From Nitrospira sp. (GTDB taxonomy: Bacteria; Nitrospirota; Thermodesulfovibrionia; UBA6902): a stretch of 59,321 bases of DNA. The stretch spans positions 93,860 through 153,180 of the forward strand of contig JADHUV010000001.1 in the NCBI GenBank assembly GCA_016784355.1, in the 5' to 3' direction. Below are positions 16,800 to 26,178 of this stretch, in pieces; within the stretch, counting starts at the first letter, position 1; every line of letters begins with the position of its first letter. A program made the position numbers and the translations under genes. Under the pieces are notes generated by a model. It was given only the letters and a program-made list of their open reading frames with translations, made no database searches and was not told the DNA's origin.

Positions 16800-18220
16800 A
16801 AACTGATGTGCTGCTTATTCAGCCCCAGCAGGGCGAGTTTGTAAAAAAGAGAATCTTTCATCCCGGGCTTGAGATCCCGCTTAATATTGCATGCCTGGCC
16901 GCTTACCTGGATGTTCAGGGAATAGATAACCGGATACTTGATATGAGGCTCTACGATGCTCCGTTTAAGGATTTGGAAGATACAATTAAAATGTACAGTC
17001 CTCGTATAGTAGGCATTAGCGCTTTTACGTCTGAGTATGATAATGCCATTAAGTCTGCCAAAATTATAAAGTCAATAAATAAAGATATATTGATAGTGAT
17101 TGGGGGACATCATGCAGCAGCCATGCCCAGTGAACTGCTTGAGGAGATACCGGAATTTGATCTTCTGATTCATGGAGAGGGAGAGTTAGCCCTTACCGAG
17201 ATAATTAGACAGTTTGACTCTGGCAGGGACTATACTGAAATTTCAGGAGTTTCGTACCGCAATGGTGATTCTGTGGTGGTAGTGCCGCGTGCTGAGCTGA
17301 TAGCATCGCTGGATGATCTTCCCTTTCCTGCCAGACATAAGCTTGATCTGAGCCGGTATGTTCCCAGTCCTGGAACGGGTAATTATATGCAGCTTCCCAC
17401 TACCGGAATTATGGCCAGCAGGGGGTGTCCGTACAAATGTAATTACTGCAGCAAGGGAGTTTGGGGCGCAACCATTCGTTTCCGCTCGGTGGAAAATGTC
17501 CTGGCAGAGGTGGAGCATTGTATTGAGAAATATGGGATACACGATTACCGTTTTTATGATGATGCACTGACCCTTCCGCAATGGGAATTAAAGCGGTTCT
17601 GTGAGGAGATCATAAAGCGGAAGCTGAACATTACCTGGAATTGTTACAGCCGCGTAAACGGCATCACCGAGGATAAGCTGCTTGCTATGAAGGAGGCCGG
17701 CTGCTATCACATTAAATACGGTATAGAATTCGGGACGGAAAAGGCCCTGAAGATAGCTAACAAGGGAGCCACATTGAACCAGGCGAGAAATGCTGTGGCG
17801 CTTACGAAGAAGGTTGGGATCGAGTGCAAGGGTAATTTTATGCTGGGAATTCCGGGTGAGACAGAAGCAGATTTAGAGCAGACGATAAAGTATGCGATAG
17901 AGCTATCGCCGGACCTTGCCACGTTTTACCCTTTTGATCTTTTCCCCGGAAATACTTTTTATCGCAGAAAGCTGGAAGGTGATAATTCTATTGATGATCG
18001 CCTGCCCAGGGAAATCACTCAGAAGATGAGCAATAAGGGATATATATCGTTTTATTTCAGGGCCGGCTTTATTATTCAGCGGTTAAAGAGAATGGCTAAA
18101 AATCCAATGAGGGAGATACGCCTTGTTAAAAACGGGCTTGCCATGATTATCCAGTATTTTTTCAGGAAGTGGTTTCAGAAAGACTCGGGACAGGCCGGTA
18201 CTCATACCTCGAGCAGTTAA
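16796..18220 (+). CDS. B12-binding-domain radical SAM protein
   Basis: A 474-residue class B-like radical SAM enzyme. Residues ~1-150 form the cobalamin-binding Rossmann domain (P-L-N-I-A-C-L-A-A-Y-L, I-V-G-I-S-A-F-T, I-G-G-H-H-A), without the D-x-H-x-x-G motif, as is common in this class. The radical SAM core carries C211-x3-C215-x2-C218 in S-R-G-C-P-Y-K-C-N-Y-C. Later segments include I-K-Y-G-I-E-F-G-T and L-G-I-P-G-E-T. Such enzymes typically methylate unactivated carbons or do other radical chemistry on lipids and natural products. The substrate is unknown; it is coupled by a 4-base overlap to the GT2 and so probably acts on the glycan or its lipid. First of five B12-type enzymes in the locus. 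Confidence 0.9.
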   Translation: MKTDVLLIQPQQGEFVKKRIFHPGLEIPLNIACLAAYLDVQGIDNRILDMRLYDAPFKDLEDTIKMYSPRIVGISAFTSEYDNAIKSAKIIKSINKDILIVIGGHHAAAMPSELLEEIPEFDLLIHGEGELALTEIIRQFDSGRDYTEISGVSYRNGDSVVVVPRAELIASLDDLPFPARHKLDLSRYVPSPGTGNYMQLPTTGIMASRGCPYKCNYCSKGVWGATIRFRSVENVLAEVEHCIEKYGIHDYRFYDDALTLPQWELKRFCEEIIKRKLNITWNCYSRVNGITEDKLLAMKEAGCYHIKYGIEFGTEKALKIANKGATLNQARNAVALTKKVGIECKGNFMLGIPGETEADLEQTIKYAIELSPDLATFYPFDLFPGNTFYRRKLEGDNSIDDRLPREITQKMSNKGYISFYFRAGFIIQRLKRMAKNPMREIRLVKNGLAMIIQYFFRKWFQKDSGQAGTHTSSS

Positions 18221-18227
18221 TTTAATA

Positions 18228-19454
18228 GTGAAGAAAAAGATACTTGTTATCTCACCCATCTTTCCTCTGCCGCTTAAGTCGGGAGGTCAGGTCAGGGTTT
18301 ATTATCTGCTTAAATATCTTTCAAGGTATTATGAGGTTGCCCTGATATCTTTGATTGCGCAGGAGGATAAACCGCATATCCCGGAGATCGAAAAGTTCTG
18401 TTTTCGTGTAGAGACTATTACCGGGCGTATTTATGAAAGTGTCTTTGAAAAACTCATTGCCATGATGACTCCGCTGCAGATAAAACGTACGGTGCGCCGT
18501 TTCGGGCAGTTGGCAAGGGGTATCCCCTTTCAGGTCTGCAGGTTCTATCATCCTGATATAGAAAATAAAATCTCTGAGTTGATGAACCATGATAAGTTTG
18601 ATGCGGTCTATGCCCTGTACAGCCAGATAGCACCTTATATGAAACAGGCAAAAAGTCTGACGCCTGATGCCAGGTTTCTGCTGGATGATATTGATCTGGC
18701 CTTTGTCACTAAAGAGCGTGAGCTTGTAGAGAGAGAAGGGTTAGGAAGGTTTATTGCATCGGTGGAATCAAAAAGGATGCGGGAGTATGTCAGGCAGACC
18801 TGGCCTGAACAGGACTGCATTGTGGCGATGTCCGAGGTGGACAAACAGAAATTACTTCAACTTAGTCCATCTATGAAGGTTGCCGTTATCCCTAATGGAG
18901 TGGATACAGAATATTTCAGGCCTGTGCCGGAAAAAAGTTATAACCACAAGATCGTTTTCCTGGGGGGATCCCTGCATCATCCTAATGTCGATGCCATGAG
19001 ATTTTTTTACAACGAGATAATGCCTTTGATACGGCAGAATATTGATGATGCGACACTGACGGTTATTGGAGAGTTTACAGAGACATCCGTGTTTGGTCAG
19101 GGTGACCACGTTCATCTGACGGGCTTTGTAGAGGATCTCAGGCCGTATCTTCAGGATTGCTCAGTACTGGTTGCGCCCATAAGGATTGGAGGGGGAACCA
19201 GATTGAAGATACTGGAGGCTATGGCTATGGGAATACCGGTTGTCTCTACATCGGTTGGGTGTGAGGGTATAGATGCTGTGGACGGTCAGGATGTTTTACT
19301 GGCCGATCTCCCTGCGGAGTTTGCACAGAAAGTTAGTTCGTTACTTAAGCAACCTGATATGGCGAGAGGCCTTGCCTTAAACGGAAGACGACTTGTAGAG
19401 CAGAAATACAGCTGGGACTCTCTTTTGGGAAAAGTGAAAGACGTCTTTAAATAG
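18228..19454 (+). CDS. GT4-family glycosyltransferase
   Basis: A 408-residue GT-B enzyme. It starts K-I-L-V-I-S-P-I-F-P-L-P-L-K-S-G-G-Q-V-R, typical of the acceptor-binding loop. The C-terminal half has V-A-V-I-P-N-G-V-D-T-E-Y-F, the F-L-G-G-S-L-H-H-P-N strand and R-I-G-G-G-T-R-L-K-I-L-E-A-M-A-M-G-I-P-V-V, in which the glutamate contacts the nucleotide sugar. GTG start at 18228, seven bases after the preceding stop. It closes the first block of tightly packed glycan genes; a 147-base gap with a promoter candidate follows. Confidence 0.9.
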   Translation: MKKKILVISPIFPLPLKSGGQVRVYYLLKYLSRYYEVALISLIAQEDKPHIPEIEKFCFRVETITGRIYESVFEKLIAMMTPLQIKRTVRRFGQLARGIPFQVCRFYHPDIENKISELMNHDKFDAVYALYSQIAPYMKQAKSLTPDARFLLDDIDLAFVTKERELVEREGLGRFIASVESKRMREYVRQTWPEQDCIVAMSEVDKQKLLQLSPSMKVAVIPNGVDTEYFRPVPEKSYNHKIVFLGGSLHHPNVDAMRFFYNEIMPLIRQNIDDATLTVIGEFTETSVFGQGDHVHLTGFVEDLRPYLQDCSVLVAPIRIGGGTRLKILEAMAMGIPVVSTSVGCEGIDAVDGQDVLLADLPAEFAQKVSSLLKQPDMARGLALNGRRLVEQKYSWDSLLGKVKDVFK

Positions 19455-19536
19455 TGTAAATAATGCTGACTTTTATTTCATGAAGTGTTAAAATATCTAC
19501 ACTCGATCTAATTTAAGAAGACTTAAAAATTTATGC

Positions 19537-19565
19537 TTGACAATATTGGCTGGGATGCTTATTAA
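19537..19565 (+). promoter_or_regulatory. Candidate promoter of the FG-GAP gene and downstream block
   Basis: A perfect TTGACA (19537-19542) is followed after 17 bases by TATTAA (19560-19565, 4/6). The site sits ~37 bases before ATG 19602, with a GAGGTAATAT ribosome binding site between. It would give the middle of the glycan locus its own transcript. Confidence 0.45.
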
Positions 19566-19601
19566 TTAAGTATGATTCTTGTCCACTTAAAGAGGTAATA
19601 T

Positions 19602-21809
19602 ATGATAAGACCTATTATCAAAAAAAGACATTTATGCTTTTCGCTTATGCTTTTATTTATCATGGCGGTATCTGCTTATGGCAGTGTACTGGTAGATGTA
19701 CGTGATAATGACTACGACTCAATCCTGTATGGTGCGGATACTCATGACGGGCTGAGTTACCCGATGATAGTGGCTGATATAAACGGTGATGGACTTAATG
19801 ATCTCATAGTTGCCTCGACTGCATCGGATGGTGCAGATCATGTGGAGATCAATCGCGGGGTGGTCTATGTAATCTTTGGCAATGGTCTTTTACCTGTCTC
19901 CGCCCGGGTAGATAATATCGCTGACCTGACCATACTGGGGATAGAGCATGGTATAAATGGTATGGAGGGGGACGAGGCAGGATATGCCCTTGCTGCAGCG
20001 GATTTAAATGGTGACGGTATTAAGGATATGATCATTTCCTCTGTGTATGCGGACGGTCCTGATAACACAAGGCCCGATTGTGGTGATGTCTATATAATTT
20101 ACGGCCGATCTCAGTTTCCGAGTGAAATAAATCTCAATAATGCAGATGTTACGATTTACGGTGCCGACGGCGGTATCGAGAGTCCGAGTGGTAATCCAGC
20201 TGACCCTGACAAGGGCGATATGACTGGGTATGCACTTGCCGCAGGGGACTTAAACAATGACGGCCTGAGTGATCTTGTAATAAGTTCTGTGCTGGGTGAC
20301 GGACCTGATAATAAGAGAATTCACAGCGGTGACACTTACGTAGTATGGGGCAATGTACAGCTTCCATCAGTAATTGATCTAAAGGACGCAACGGGCGTAA
20401 CAAGGATATGGGGTGCCGAGGTTGGCGATTTTTCAGGGTTTGCACTCTTTGTGAAAGATATAAACGGGGATAATATTGCTGATCTCATGATAGGATCGCT
20501 GCAGGCGGACGGCCCGGATAACTCAAGGATTGATTCCGGTGAGACATTGGTGCTGTATGGCAAAAGCAATTTTCCTGAAAACATTGATCTGGCTGATGGC
20601 GCTGATCTGACCATATATGGAGTAGAGGCGGGTGATCAGAGCTTTAATCCGGTCAATTATATTGCAGCAGCGGATGTAAATGGTGATGGTTTTGTAGATC
20701 TGATCATCGGTGCACCGTTTGCTGAAGGGGAAGGTCCGGAGACAATTGAAACCGGCGAGGCATATATTATTCTCGGCAGCAATACAACTGCTCCGGTTAT
20801 TGATCTTGCAACTGATGCAACCACAGTGATATATGGTATTAATGATTATGATCACTTTGGATTCAGCCTGGCAGTTGGTGATCTCAATGCCGATGGAATG
20901 GATGATATTATAGTGAGTGCAGTTGATGGTGACAGCATATATGATATTCGTACCTCTGCAGGTGATGTCTATGCCTTCTATGGCCGCTCCGAATTCCCAG
21001 CGACAATGAGCGCCTCTGATGCCGACGTGATGATATATGGTGCGGATCCGTATGATCTATTGGGTGTTACAACTTATGCGGGTGATATTAATAATGACGG
21101 CGTTGATGACATTCTTGTCGGGGTTCCAGGTAGTGATGGCATCGATAATCTAACAGAAGATGCAGGTGAACTCGTAATTGTATATGGTGACAGCAATGGC
21201 ATAGGGCTGGAGACGGTAACCCCGAAAAATAATGAAGTGGTTGCATGTCAGCAGGAGTTTTCCTGGAATCCAGGTCGCCCATCTAATAACATATGGATCT
21301 TTCAGATCTTTCAGTCTCCAGATGAGACATGGCTTATACACACAAGTCCGTTTTTGCTCGAACCCAGTTATACACTTCCTGATAATCTGCTGGCCAATAT
21401 ACCGGCAAATCAAAAGCTCTACTGGAAGGTCTTTGCCACTAATCCCAATGAATCACCCATGAGAATCCAGAAGAGCATGCTCTTTACCTTTACACGGGAG
21501 GGACTGCACCTTTTGACACCTGGAGATGCGGAGAATAGTTCTACCCCGCCGACATTGAGCTGGACCCATGGTTGCCCTGACAATAACTCATGGATGTTAG
21601 GGCTGTCGACCGATTTAAACTATTCCAGTTTCCTGGGTTTTTCACCGCTTCTTACCGGCCGGTCATGGGATATACCGACTGCCCTGTGGAATACCATACC
21701 CTCGGGAGTTCCAATATACTGGAAGGTGATAGGCTTTTACCAGCCAGTACCATGGCGTGTGCGGCTTGAGTGGTCTCAGGAAGAATGGACGTTTATTAAA
21801 AGTCCATGA
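19602..21809 (+). CDS. Exported FG-GAP repeat (beta-propeller) protein
   Basis: A 735-residue secreted or surface protein. Residues 1-27 are a signal peptide ending A-Y-G-S. Residues ~30-530 consist of about seven FG-GAP/integrin-alpha-like repeats. Each carries a calcium-binding loop of the form D-x-N-x-D-G (for example D-I-N-G-D-G-L-N-D, D-L-N-N-D-G-L-S-D, D-V-N-G-D-G-F-V-D) and ends in a Y-V-I-F/V-I-Y-G-R strand. The last ~200 residues form two repeated Ig/Fn3-like modules with the pattern F-S-W ... W ... Y-W-K-V. No sorting signal or anchor is visible at the C-terminus. Such proteins bind ligands or surfaces; its place inside the glycan locus suggests it interacts with the secreted polymer, but this is inference. 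Confidence 0.85.
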   Translation: MIRPIIKKRHLCFSLMLLFIMAVSAYGSVLVDVRDNDYDSILYGADTHDGLSYPMIVADINGDGLNDLIVASTASDGADHVEINRGVVYVIFGNGLLPVSARVDNIADLTILGIEHGINGMEGDEAGYALAAADLNGDGIKDMIISSVYADGPDNTRPDCGDVYIIYGRSQFPSEINLNNADVTIYGADGGIESPSGNPADPDKGDMTGYALAAGDLNNDGLSDLVISSVLGDGPDNKRIHSGDTYVVWGNVQLPSVIDLKDATGVTRIWGAEVGDFSGFALFVKDINGDNIADLMIGSLQADGPDNSRIDSGETLVLYGKSNFPENIDLADGADLTIYGVEAGDQSFNPVNYIAAADVNGDGFVDLIIGAPFAEGEGPETIETGEAYIILGSNTTAPVIDLATDATTVIYGINDYDHFGFSLAVGDLNADGMDDIIVSAVDGDSIYDIRTSAGDVYAFYGRSEFPATMSASDADVMIYGADPYDLLGVTTYAGDINNDGVDDILVGVPGSDGIDNLTEDAGELVIVYGDSNGIGLETVTPKNNEVVACQQEFSWNPGRPSNNIWIFQIFQSPDETWLIHTSPFLLEPSYTLPDNLLANIPANQKLYWKVFATNPNESPMRIQKSMLFTFTREGLHLLTPGDAENSSTPPTLSWTHGCPDNNSWMLGLSTDLNYSSFLGFSPLLTGRSWDIPTALWNTIPSGVPIYWKVIGFYQPVPWRVRLEWSQEEWTFIKSP

Positions 21810-21839
21810 TGTCTTGAACAAAATCATTTTTTAATACTA

Positions 21840-22988
21840 GTGAAAAAACTTATCGCAGGTAATAATCTCGGGAAGATTCTCGAACGTCCAAAGTTTGCGG
21901 CCAAATATATTGCCGGCAAGCTGAAGGCGAATATCGGGTACTCCGCAGGAAATGGTTATGCGCTGAATCCCGGTAGAGTATTTCTTGTTTTGACCGGCAA
22001 GTGTAACCTCAAGTGCAGCATGTGTCCGCAGGACAAACATCCCGACTTTCGTGATGCCTTTACTGAAGATCGCGACAATAATATTGCTGAACTGAAAAAG
22101 ATAATTGATGATGTTTCAAGCTTTAAACCAATCATCATGGTTTCCGGCGGAGAGCTGTTCATGCACCCTTCATGGCGGGAGTTTCTGTCATATATAAAAG
22201 AGAAGGGAATGTACTGCTCGATCGGTTCTAACGGTACCCTGATGAAAAAGCATGCATCCTTTCTCGTTGAGTCGGGCATTGATGAGATTTCGATCTCCAT
22301 TGATGGAACGGAAGAGGTTCACGATGAGATTCGCGGCATCCCTGGCTCATATCGCAGATCCCTTGATAGTATTGCCGCAGTCAATGCGGAAAAAGAACGA
22401 CTTGGTATGGATAAACCTCGTATTAATATACTGTTCACAATAACTCCGGGCAATTATAAACTCATTGAGCAGGTGGCCAAAGAGATGGAGCAGCTTCAGA
22501 TAGAGACCTTTCGTATAGGGCATCTGAATTTTCTCAGTCAATCTGATTTTGATGCCCATATGAAGATCACCGGTCAGCTCTTCGGGATTGAGCGTGATGT
22601 CTCATGGGCCGGATTTATAGCCGAGGAAAGCGGCATTGATGCACAATATATTGCAGATGCCCTGGAACGTATAAAGAATATGCAAAATAAGAATTTCAAG
22701 GTCACCGTATTTCCGAAATTCAGCAGAGATGAAATTATCAGATATTATTCTAAGGGCTCTTTTCAATCGGATTCTTTTAAAAATGCATGCCTGGCACCCT
22801 GGGATATCGGGGTGATCGGTCCACAGGGTGAGCTTGTTACATGTCCGAATTATGTTGTGGGAAATCTCAGAAACCATAGTTTTTCAGATCTGTGGAATAA
22901 TGACAGGGCGCGTAAGTTTAGAAAGATTATAAAGGAGAAAAAACACCTGCCTGCCTGCAGCAGGGGATGCTGTTTTTATTATATTTAG
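21840..22988 (+). CDS. Radical SAM/SPASM domain protein
   Basis: A 382-residue radical SAM enzyme. The SAM-cluster motif is C55-N-L-K-C59-S-M-C62, followed by G-G-E-L-F (SAM-contacting GGE) and S-I-S-I-D-G. The C-terminal SPASM region has cysteines in A-C-L-A-P-W, L-V-T-C-P-N-Y, the F-S-D-L-W-N signature and a final C-S-R-G-C-C, which would bind auxiliary iron-sulfur clusters. SPASM enzymes oxidise or cross-link peptides or dehydrogenate/epimerise sugars; with glycosyltransferases all around, a sugar or lipid-linked substrate is more likely. GTG start at 21840. First of five SPASM proteins here. Confidence 0.9.
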   Translation: MKKLIAGNNLGKILERPKFAAKYIAGKLKANIGYSAGNGYALNPGRVFLVLTGKCNLKCSMCPQDKHPDFRDAFTEDRDNNIAELKKIIDDVSSFKPIIMVSGGELFMHPSWREFLSYIKEKGMYCSIGSNGTLMKKHASFLVESGIDEISISIDGTEEVHDEIRGIPGSYRRSLDSIAAVNAEKERLGMDKPRINILFTITPGNYKLIEQVAKEMEQLQIETFRIGHLNFLSQSDFDAHMKITGQLFGIERDVSWAGFIAEESGIDAQYIADALERIKNMQNKNFKVTVFPKFSRDEIIRYYSKGSFQSDSFKNACLAPWDIGVIGPQGELVTCPNYVVGNLRNHSFSDLWNNDRARKFRKIIKEKKHLPACSRGCCFYYI

Positions 22989-23036
22989 GATGCTGATATT
23001 TACTATGAGCTGTGCCGCCTTTGGATATATTGCTAA

Positions 23037-24158
23037 ATGAGTAAGAGAGCCAGAAATTTAGTTGATCGGGTAAAGTATGCCCTTGCTTCATCAGATGCGC
23101 TTCAGATCACGAACACCTTACTGAATATAGCAGAGAGAAAGCTTCAAAGAACCGGCATGCTCTCAATCCCTTTGATAATTCAGGTAGAGGTCACCAATAA
23201 ATGCAATCTAAACTGCATTATATGTTCGAGACACCACCAACCTCTTAAGCTTGGTGATATTTCAGCAGAGCTTATTCCAGGGATAGTCGATTTTTCCCGT
23301 AGGGCACGGGAGCTTATTCTTTTTGGATACGGAGAACCCCTGCTCTCGAAATCTTTTTTCAGGCTGATAGAAAACGGCAGGAGTTCACGCTGTTCTTTTA
23401 CTACCAACGGTGTATTGCTGACCTCAGAGATGATCGAAAAGATAATGAAAGACAGTAAACGTCCTCTTAACAGTATTACTTTTTCCGTTGATGCAGTGGA
23501 GCCCGAGACCTATCTGGCTATAAGGGAAAAGTCTGATTATGATCTGGTCTGGAAAAATATTCAGGCGCTGGATAACTACAGGAAATCCGGCAGAGAGCAG
23601 ACTCCTGAGACATGGATGAACTTTGTGGCTATAAAGCGAAATATAGAGGAACTGCCACGGTTAGTTAAAAAGGCCTCTGAGTACGGGGTGTCGCAGATAA
23701 ATGTGTTTCACATGGTTGTATGGGATGAAGAATGCCTGGCAGATTCTCTCATCGATTCCCCTGAGCTGACAGAAAAGATGTTTAATGAGGCACGCAGGAT
23801 TGCTGAGGAAAACGGGGTAAGGATTGACCTTCCTGCAGTGATTTTTGATAGAGAATTAGCCGGCCGCTCAAATGAGAGTTCATCAGAGATGCCGATGTGT
23901 TATCAACCATGGAGCAGTACTTATATAAGGCATGACGGAACTGTGCAGGCATGCTGTTTTTCAGAGAAGCTTGTGATGGGTAATATTCATGACAGGACTC
24001 TTAAAGAAATATGGAATGATGCGCCGTACCGCAAACTCAGGGCTTCTGTAAACAGTAATCCCCACCCTGACTGCAGGAAGTGCGAGTTGAGGTTTAGATA
24101 CATCTCAGGCTCGCATGATCGCAGGACCTACATTAAAATGAAGCACAGGGAACAATAG
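23037..24158 (+). CDS. Radical SAM/SPASM domain protein
   Basis: A 373-residue protein with C56-N-L-N-C60-I-I-C63, F-G-Y-G-E-P-L (the GGE-equivalent strand), F-S-V-D-A and a C-terminal SPASM region (M-C-Y-Q-P-W, V-Q-A-C-C-F, M-G-N-I-H, L-K-E-I-W-N, D-C-R-K-C-E-L-R). The G-Y-G-E-P-L form is shared with the neighbours at 25130 and 27348 (W-G-E-P-L-L), pointing to one subfamily. Substrate unknown. It lies 48 bases after another SPASM gene and nine bases before a GT2 gene, and is probably co-transcribed with both. Confidence 0.9.
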   Translation: MSKRARNLVDRVKYALASSDALQITNTLLNIAERKLQRTGMLSIPLIIQVEVTNKCNLNCIICSRHHQPLKLGDISAELIPGIVDFSRRARELILFGYGEPLLSKSFFRLIENGRSSRCSFTTNGVLLTSEMIEKIMKDSKRPLNSITFSVDAVEPETYLAIREKSDYDLVWKNIQALDNYRKSGREQTPETWMNFVAIKRNIEELPRLVKKASEYGVSQINVFHMVVWDEECLADSLIDSPELTEKMFNEARRIAEENGVRIDLPAVIFDRELAGRSNESSSEMPMCYQPWSSTYIRHDGTVQACCFSEKLVMGNIHDRTLKEIWNDAPYRKLRASVNSNPHPDCRKCELRFRYISGSHDRRTYIKMKHREQ

Positions 24159-24167
24159 ACAGTTACA

Positions 24168-25139
24168 ATGTCCGATCTTAGTGTAGCCATAGTAAACTGG
24201 AACACGCGTGAGCTGCTCAGCGACTGTCTGAGTTCTATTTATGATAAGACACAATCGCTGGATTTTGATGTATGGGTTGTTGATAACGGCTCGACAGACG
24301 GGAGTGTGGAGATGGTGAAACAGAAATTTCCTGAGGTCCTGCTCTTGGAAAATACAAAAAACCTCGGTTTTTCAAAGGCCAATAACCAGGTCCTGCGTAA
24401 AAATAAAAGCCGCTATGTTCTTCTCTTAAACAGTGACACAATCCTTCTGGATAATGCATTGAAAACACTTGTTGACCTGATGGATTCCCATCCTGATGCG
24501 GGTGCCTCGGGGTGTCAGCTTTTAAACGCGGATGGATCGCTTCAGTTGTCTGCCGGGAGATTTCCGGGTCTATGGTCAATACTGTTTGGAGGGGAGATAT
24601 TTAATAACCTTTACCGTAAGGTATTTAAAAATTCCAGGTTCTTTGCCGAATACGGCTTAAGCGAAGAAGAACACATGCATTTTCAGGAAATAGATCATGT
24701 TAAGGGATGTTGTCTCATGCTCCGGCAATCGGTGCTTGAAAAGACAGGTTTACTGGATGAAGATATTTTCATGTATTTTGAGGAGATTGACCTCTGCTTT
24801 CAGATAAAAAAAACGGGTGCAAAAGTATTGTATACGCCTGAGGGACATATAGTTCATTTAGGGGGGCAGAGTTCGATATGCCGAGAGAAAAGTGTTTTTG
24901 GGAATCTGAAAAGTCAGGAATATTATTTCAGAAAAAATTATGGGGTCTGCTATGCGATATTGCTGAGGTTCGTGGTGGCGCTAGGCGCTGTAATTCGACT
25001 GCCTGTGTATCTTGTTGCATATCTGCTTTCAAAAAATGGTGAGAAAGCCGTGCTCAAGTCCCGCACTATGTTAAATGTATATACCTTGAAATGGCAGCTT
25101 ATTAATATGTTTCAGAGGCCGGGGCGGATATGTTTATAA
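24168..25139 (+). CDS. GT2-family glycosyltransferase (rhamnosyltransferase-like)
   Basis: A 323-residue GT-A enzyme, paralogous to the one at 15957-16799: V-A-I-V-N-W-N-T-R-E-L-L, W-V-V-D-N-G-S-T-D-G-S-V-E, the L-L-L-N-S-D-T-I-L acidic metal motif, M-Y-F-E-E-I-D-L-C-F and H-L-G-G-Q-S-S. The C-terminal ~55 residues are hydrophobic (residues ~265-290) and may anchor it to the inner membrane. Predicted to add a deoxysugar or hexose to the lipid-linked chain. It overlaps the next gene by ten bases. Confidence 0.9.
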   Translation: MSDLSVAIVNWNTRELLSDCLSSIYDKTQSLDFDVWVVDNGSTDGSVEMVKQKFPEVLLLENTKNLGFSKANNQVLRKNKSRYVLLLNSDTILLDNALKTLVDLMDSHPDAGASGCQLLNADGSLQLSAGRFPGLWSILFGGEIFNNLYRKVFKNSRFFAEYGLSEEEHMHFQEIDHVKGCCLMLRQSVLEKTGLLDEDIFMYFEEIDLCFQIKKTGAKVLYTPEGHIVHLGGQSSICREKSVFGNLKSQEYYFRKNYGVCYAILLRFVVALGAVIRLPVYLVAYLLSKNGEKAVLKSRTMLNVYTLKWQLINMFQRPGRICL

Positions 25140-26164
25140 GTGCAGCTACACTGTTTTCACCTCTTTTTATAAAGCGGGTGCTGAATTATCTTATTGTCCA
25201 GGTCAGTTATCGATTGGCGTTTCAGAAGGTTCTGGGCAAGCCCTATGTGCTAATAGTTGACACCGTTAATATATGCAATCTCAGTTGTCCCCTATGTCCG
25301 ACCGGCCTGAACATGCCGGGAAGAAAAAAGGGGAAGATGGATTTTGCAACCTTTAAAAAAGTAATTGATGAGCAGGGAGAGTATGCATTTACTGTGGTGA
25401 TGCATAACTGGGGGGAGCCTCTTCTTAATAAAGACATCTTTGAGATGATTGCCTATGCAAAGAAAAATAGTATCAAAACGGTTCTGAGCAGTAACCTCAA
25501 TATAATGAAAGAGAGCGATGCTGAGCAATTGATCACCTCTGGTCTTGATCAGTTAGTAATTTCACTGGATGGAGTAACCCCTGAGACCTACAATCAGTAC
25601 CGCAAGGGTGGTGATTTTCAGACCGTTATAAATAATATCAAACTGCTGGTCAGAAAGAAACAGGAAATGGGCAGCAGCAGTCCAAAGCTTATATGGCAGT
25701 TCCTGGTATTTCAGCACAATGTCCATGAGGTCCCGGAGGTAGAAAAGCTGGCTTCAGAGCTTGGAGTAGACGGTACCGATATTTTAAGCGGACAACTTGG
25801 AGGTCCGGGTCAGACACCTTACCTCGGCGGTAAAGATACCAGCCAGCTTGTATCAAAATGGCTTCTTAATGATAAAAAATATATGCGTGATTTTAATTAT
25901 TTTAATGAGCCCGCTTACCTTAATCCAAAGAGGTGCGATTATCTGTGGAAGTCCATGACAGTAAACTGGGACGGCTCTGTCTCCCCCTGCTGTTGTGTAT
26001 ATGAAGAGTCCACTAATTTTGGTAATATTAACCAGGATAGTATGAAAAGTATCTGGAACAATCAAAAATTCAGGGATTCAAGGTCATTGTTTAAGGAGAG
26101 CAGCTCCGGAAATTTTACGGGTAATACGATCTGCAAGGCCTGCAGGATCTTCAGGAAATCCTGA
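25130..26164 (+). CDS. Radical SAM/SPASM domain protein
   Basis: A 344-residue enzyme with C49-N-L-S-C53-P-L-C56, W-G-E-P-L-L-N, I-S-L-D-G and a SPASM region (C-D-Y-L-W-K, S-P-C-C-C-V-Y, F-G-N-I-N, I-W-N-N, I-C-K-A-C-R). It is clearly paralogous to the protein at 27348-28409: same D-x-V-N-x-C-N-L-x-C-P-L-C start, same W-G-E-P-L-L and same N-W-D-G-S-V-S-P-C-C segment. The pair brackets a GT4 gene, which suggests duplication within the locus and parallel roles on successive sugar residues. Translationally coupled to the preceding GT2. Confidence 0.9.
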   Translation: MFISAATLFSPLFIKRVLNYLIVQVSYRLAFQKVLGKPYVLIVDTVNICNLSCPLCPTGLNMPGRKKGKMDFATFKKVIDEQGEYAFTVVMHNWGEPLLNKDIFEMIAYAKKNSIKTVLSSNLNIMKESDAEQLITSGLDQLVISLDGVTPETYNQYRKGGDFQTVINNIKLLVRKKQEMGSSSPKLIWQFLVFQHNVHEVPEVEKLASELGVDGTDILSGQLGGPGQTPYLGGKDTSQLVSKWLLNDKKYMRDFNYFNEPAYLNPKRCDYLWKSMTVNWDGSVSPCCCVYEESTNFGNINQDSMKSIWNNQKFRDSRSLFKESSSGNFTGNTICKACRIFRKS

Positions 26165-26178
26165 GCGGATCACTCTCT

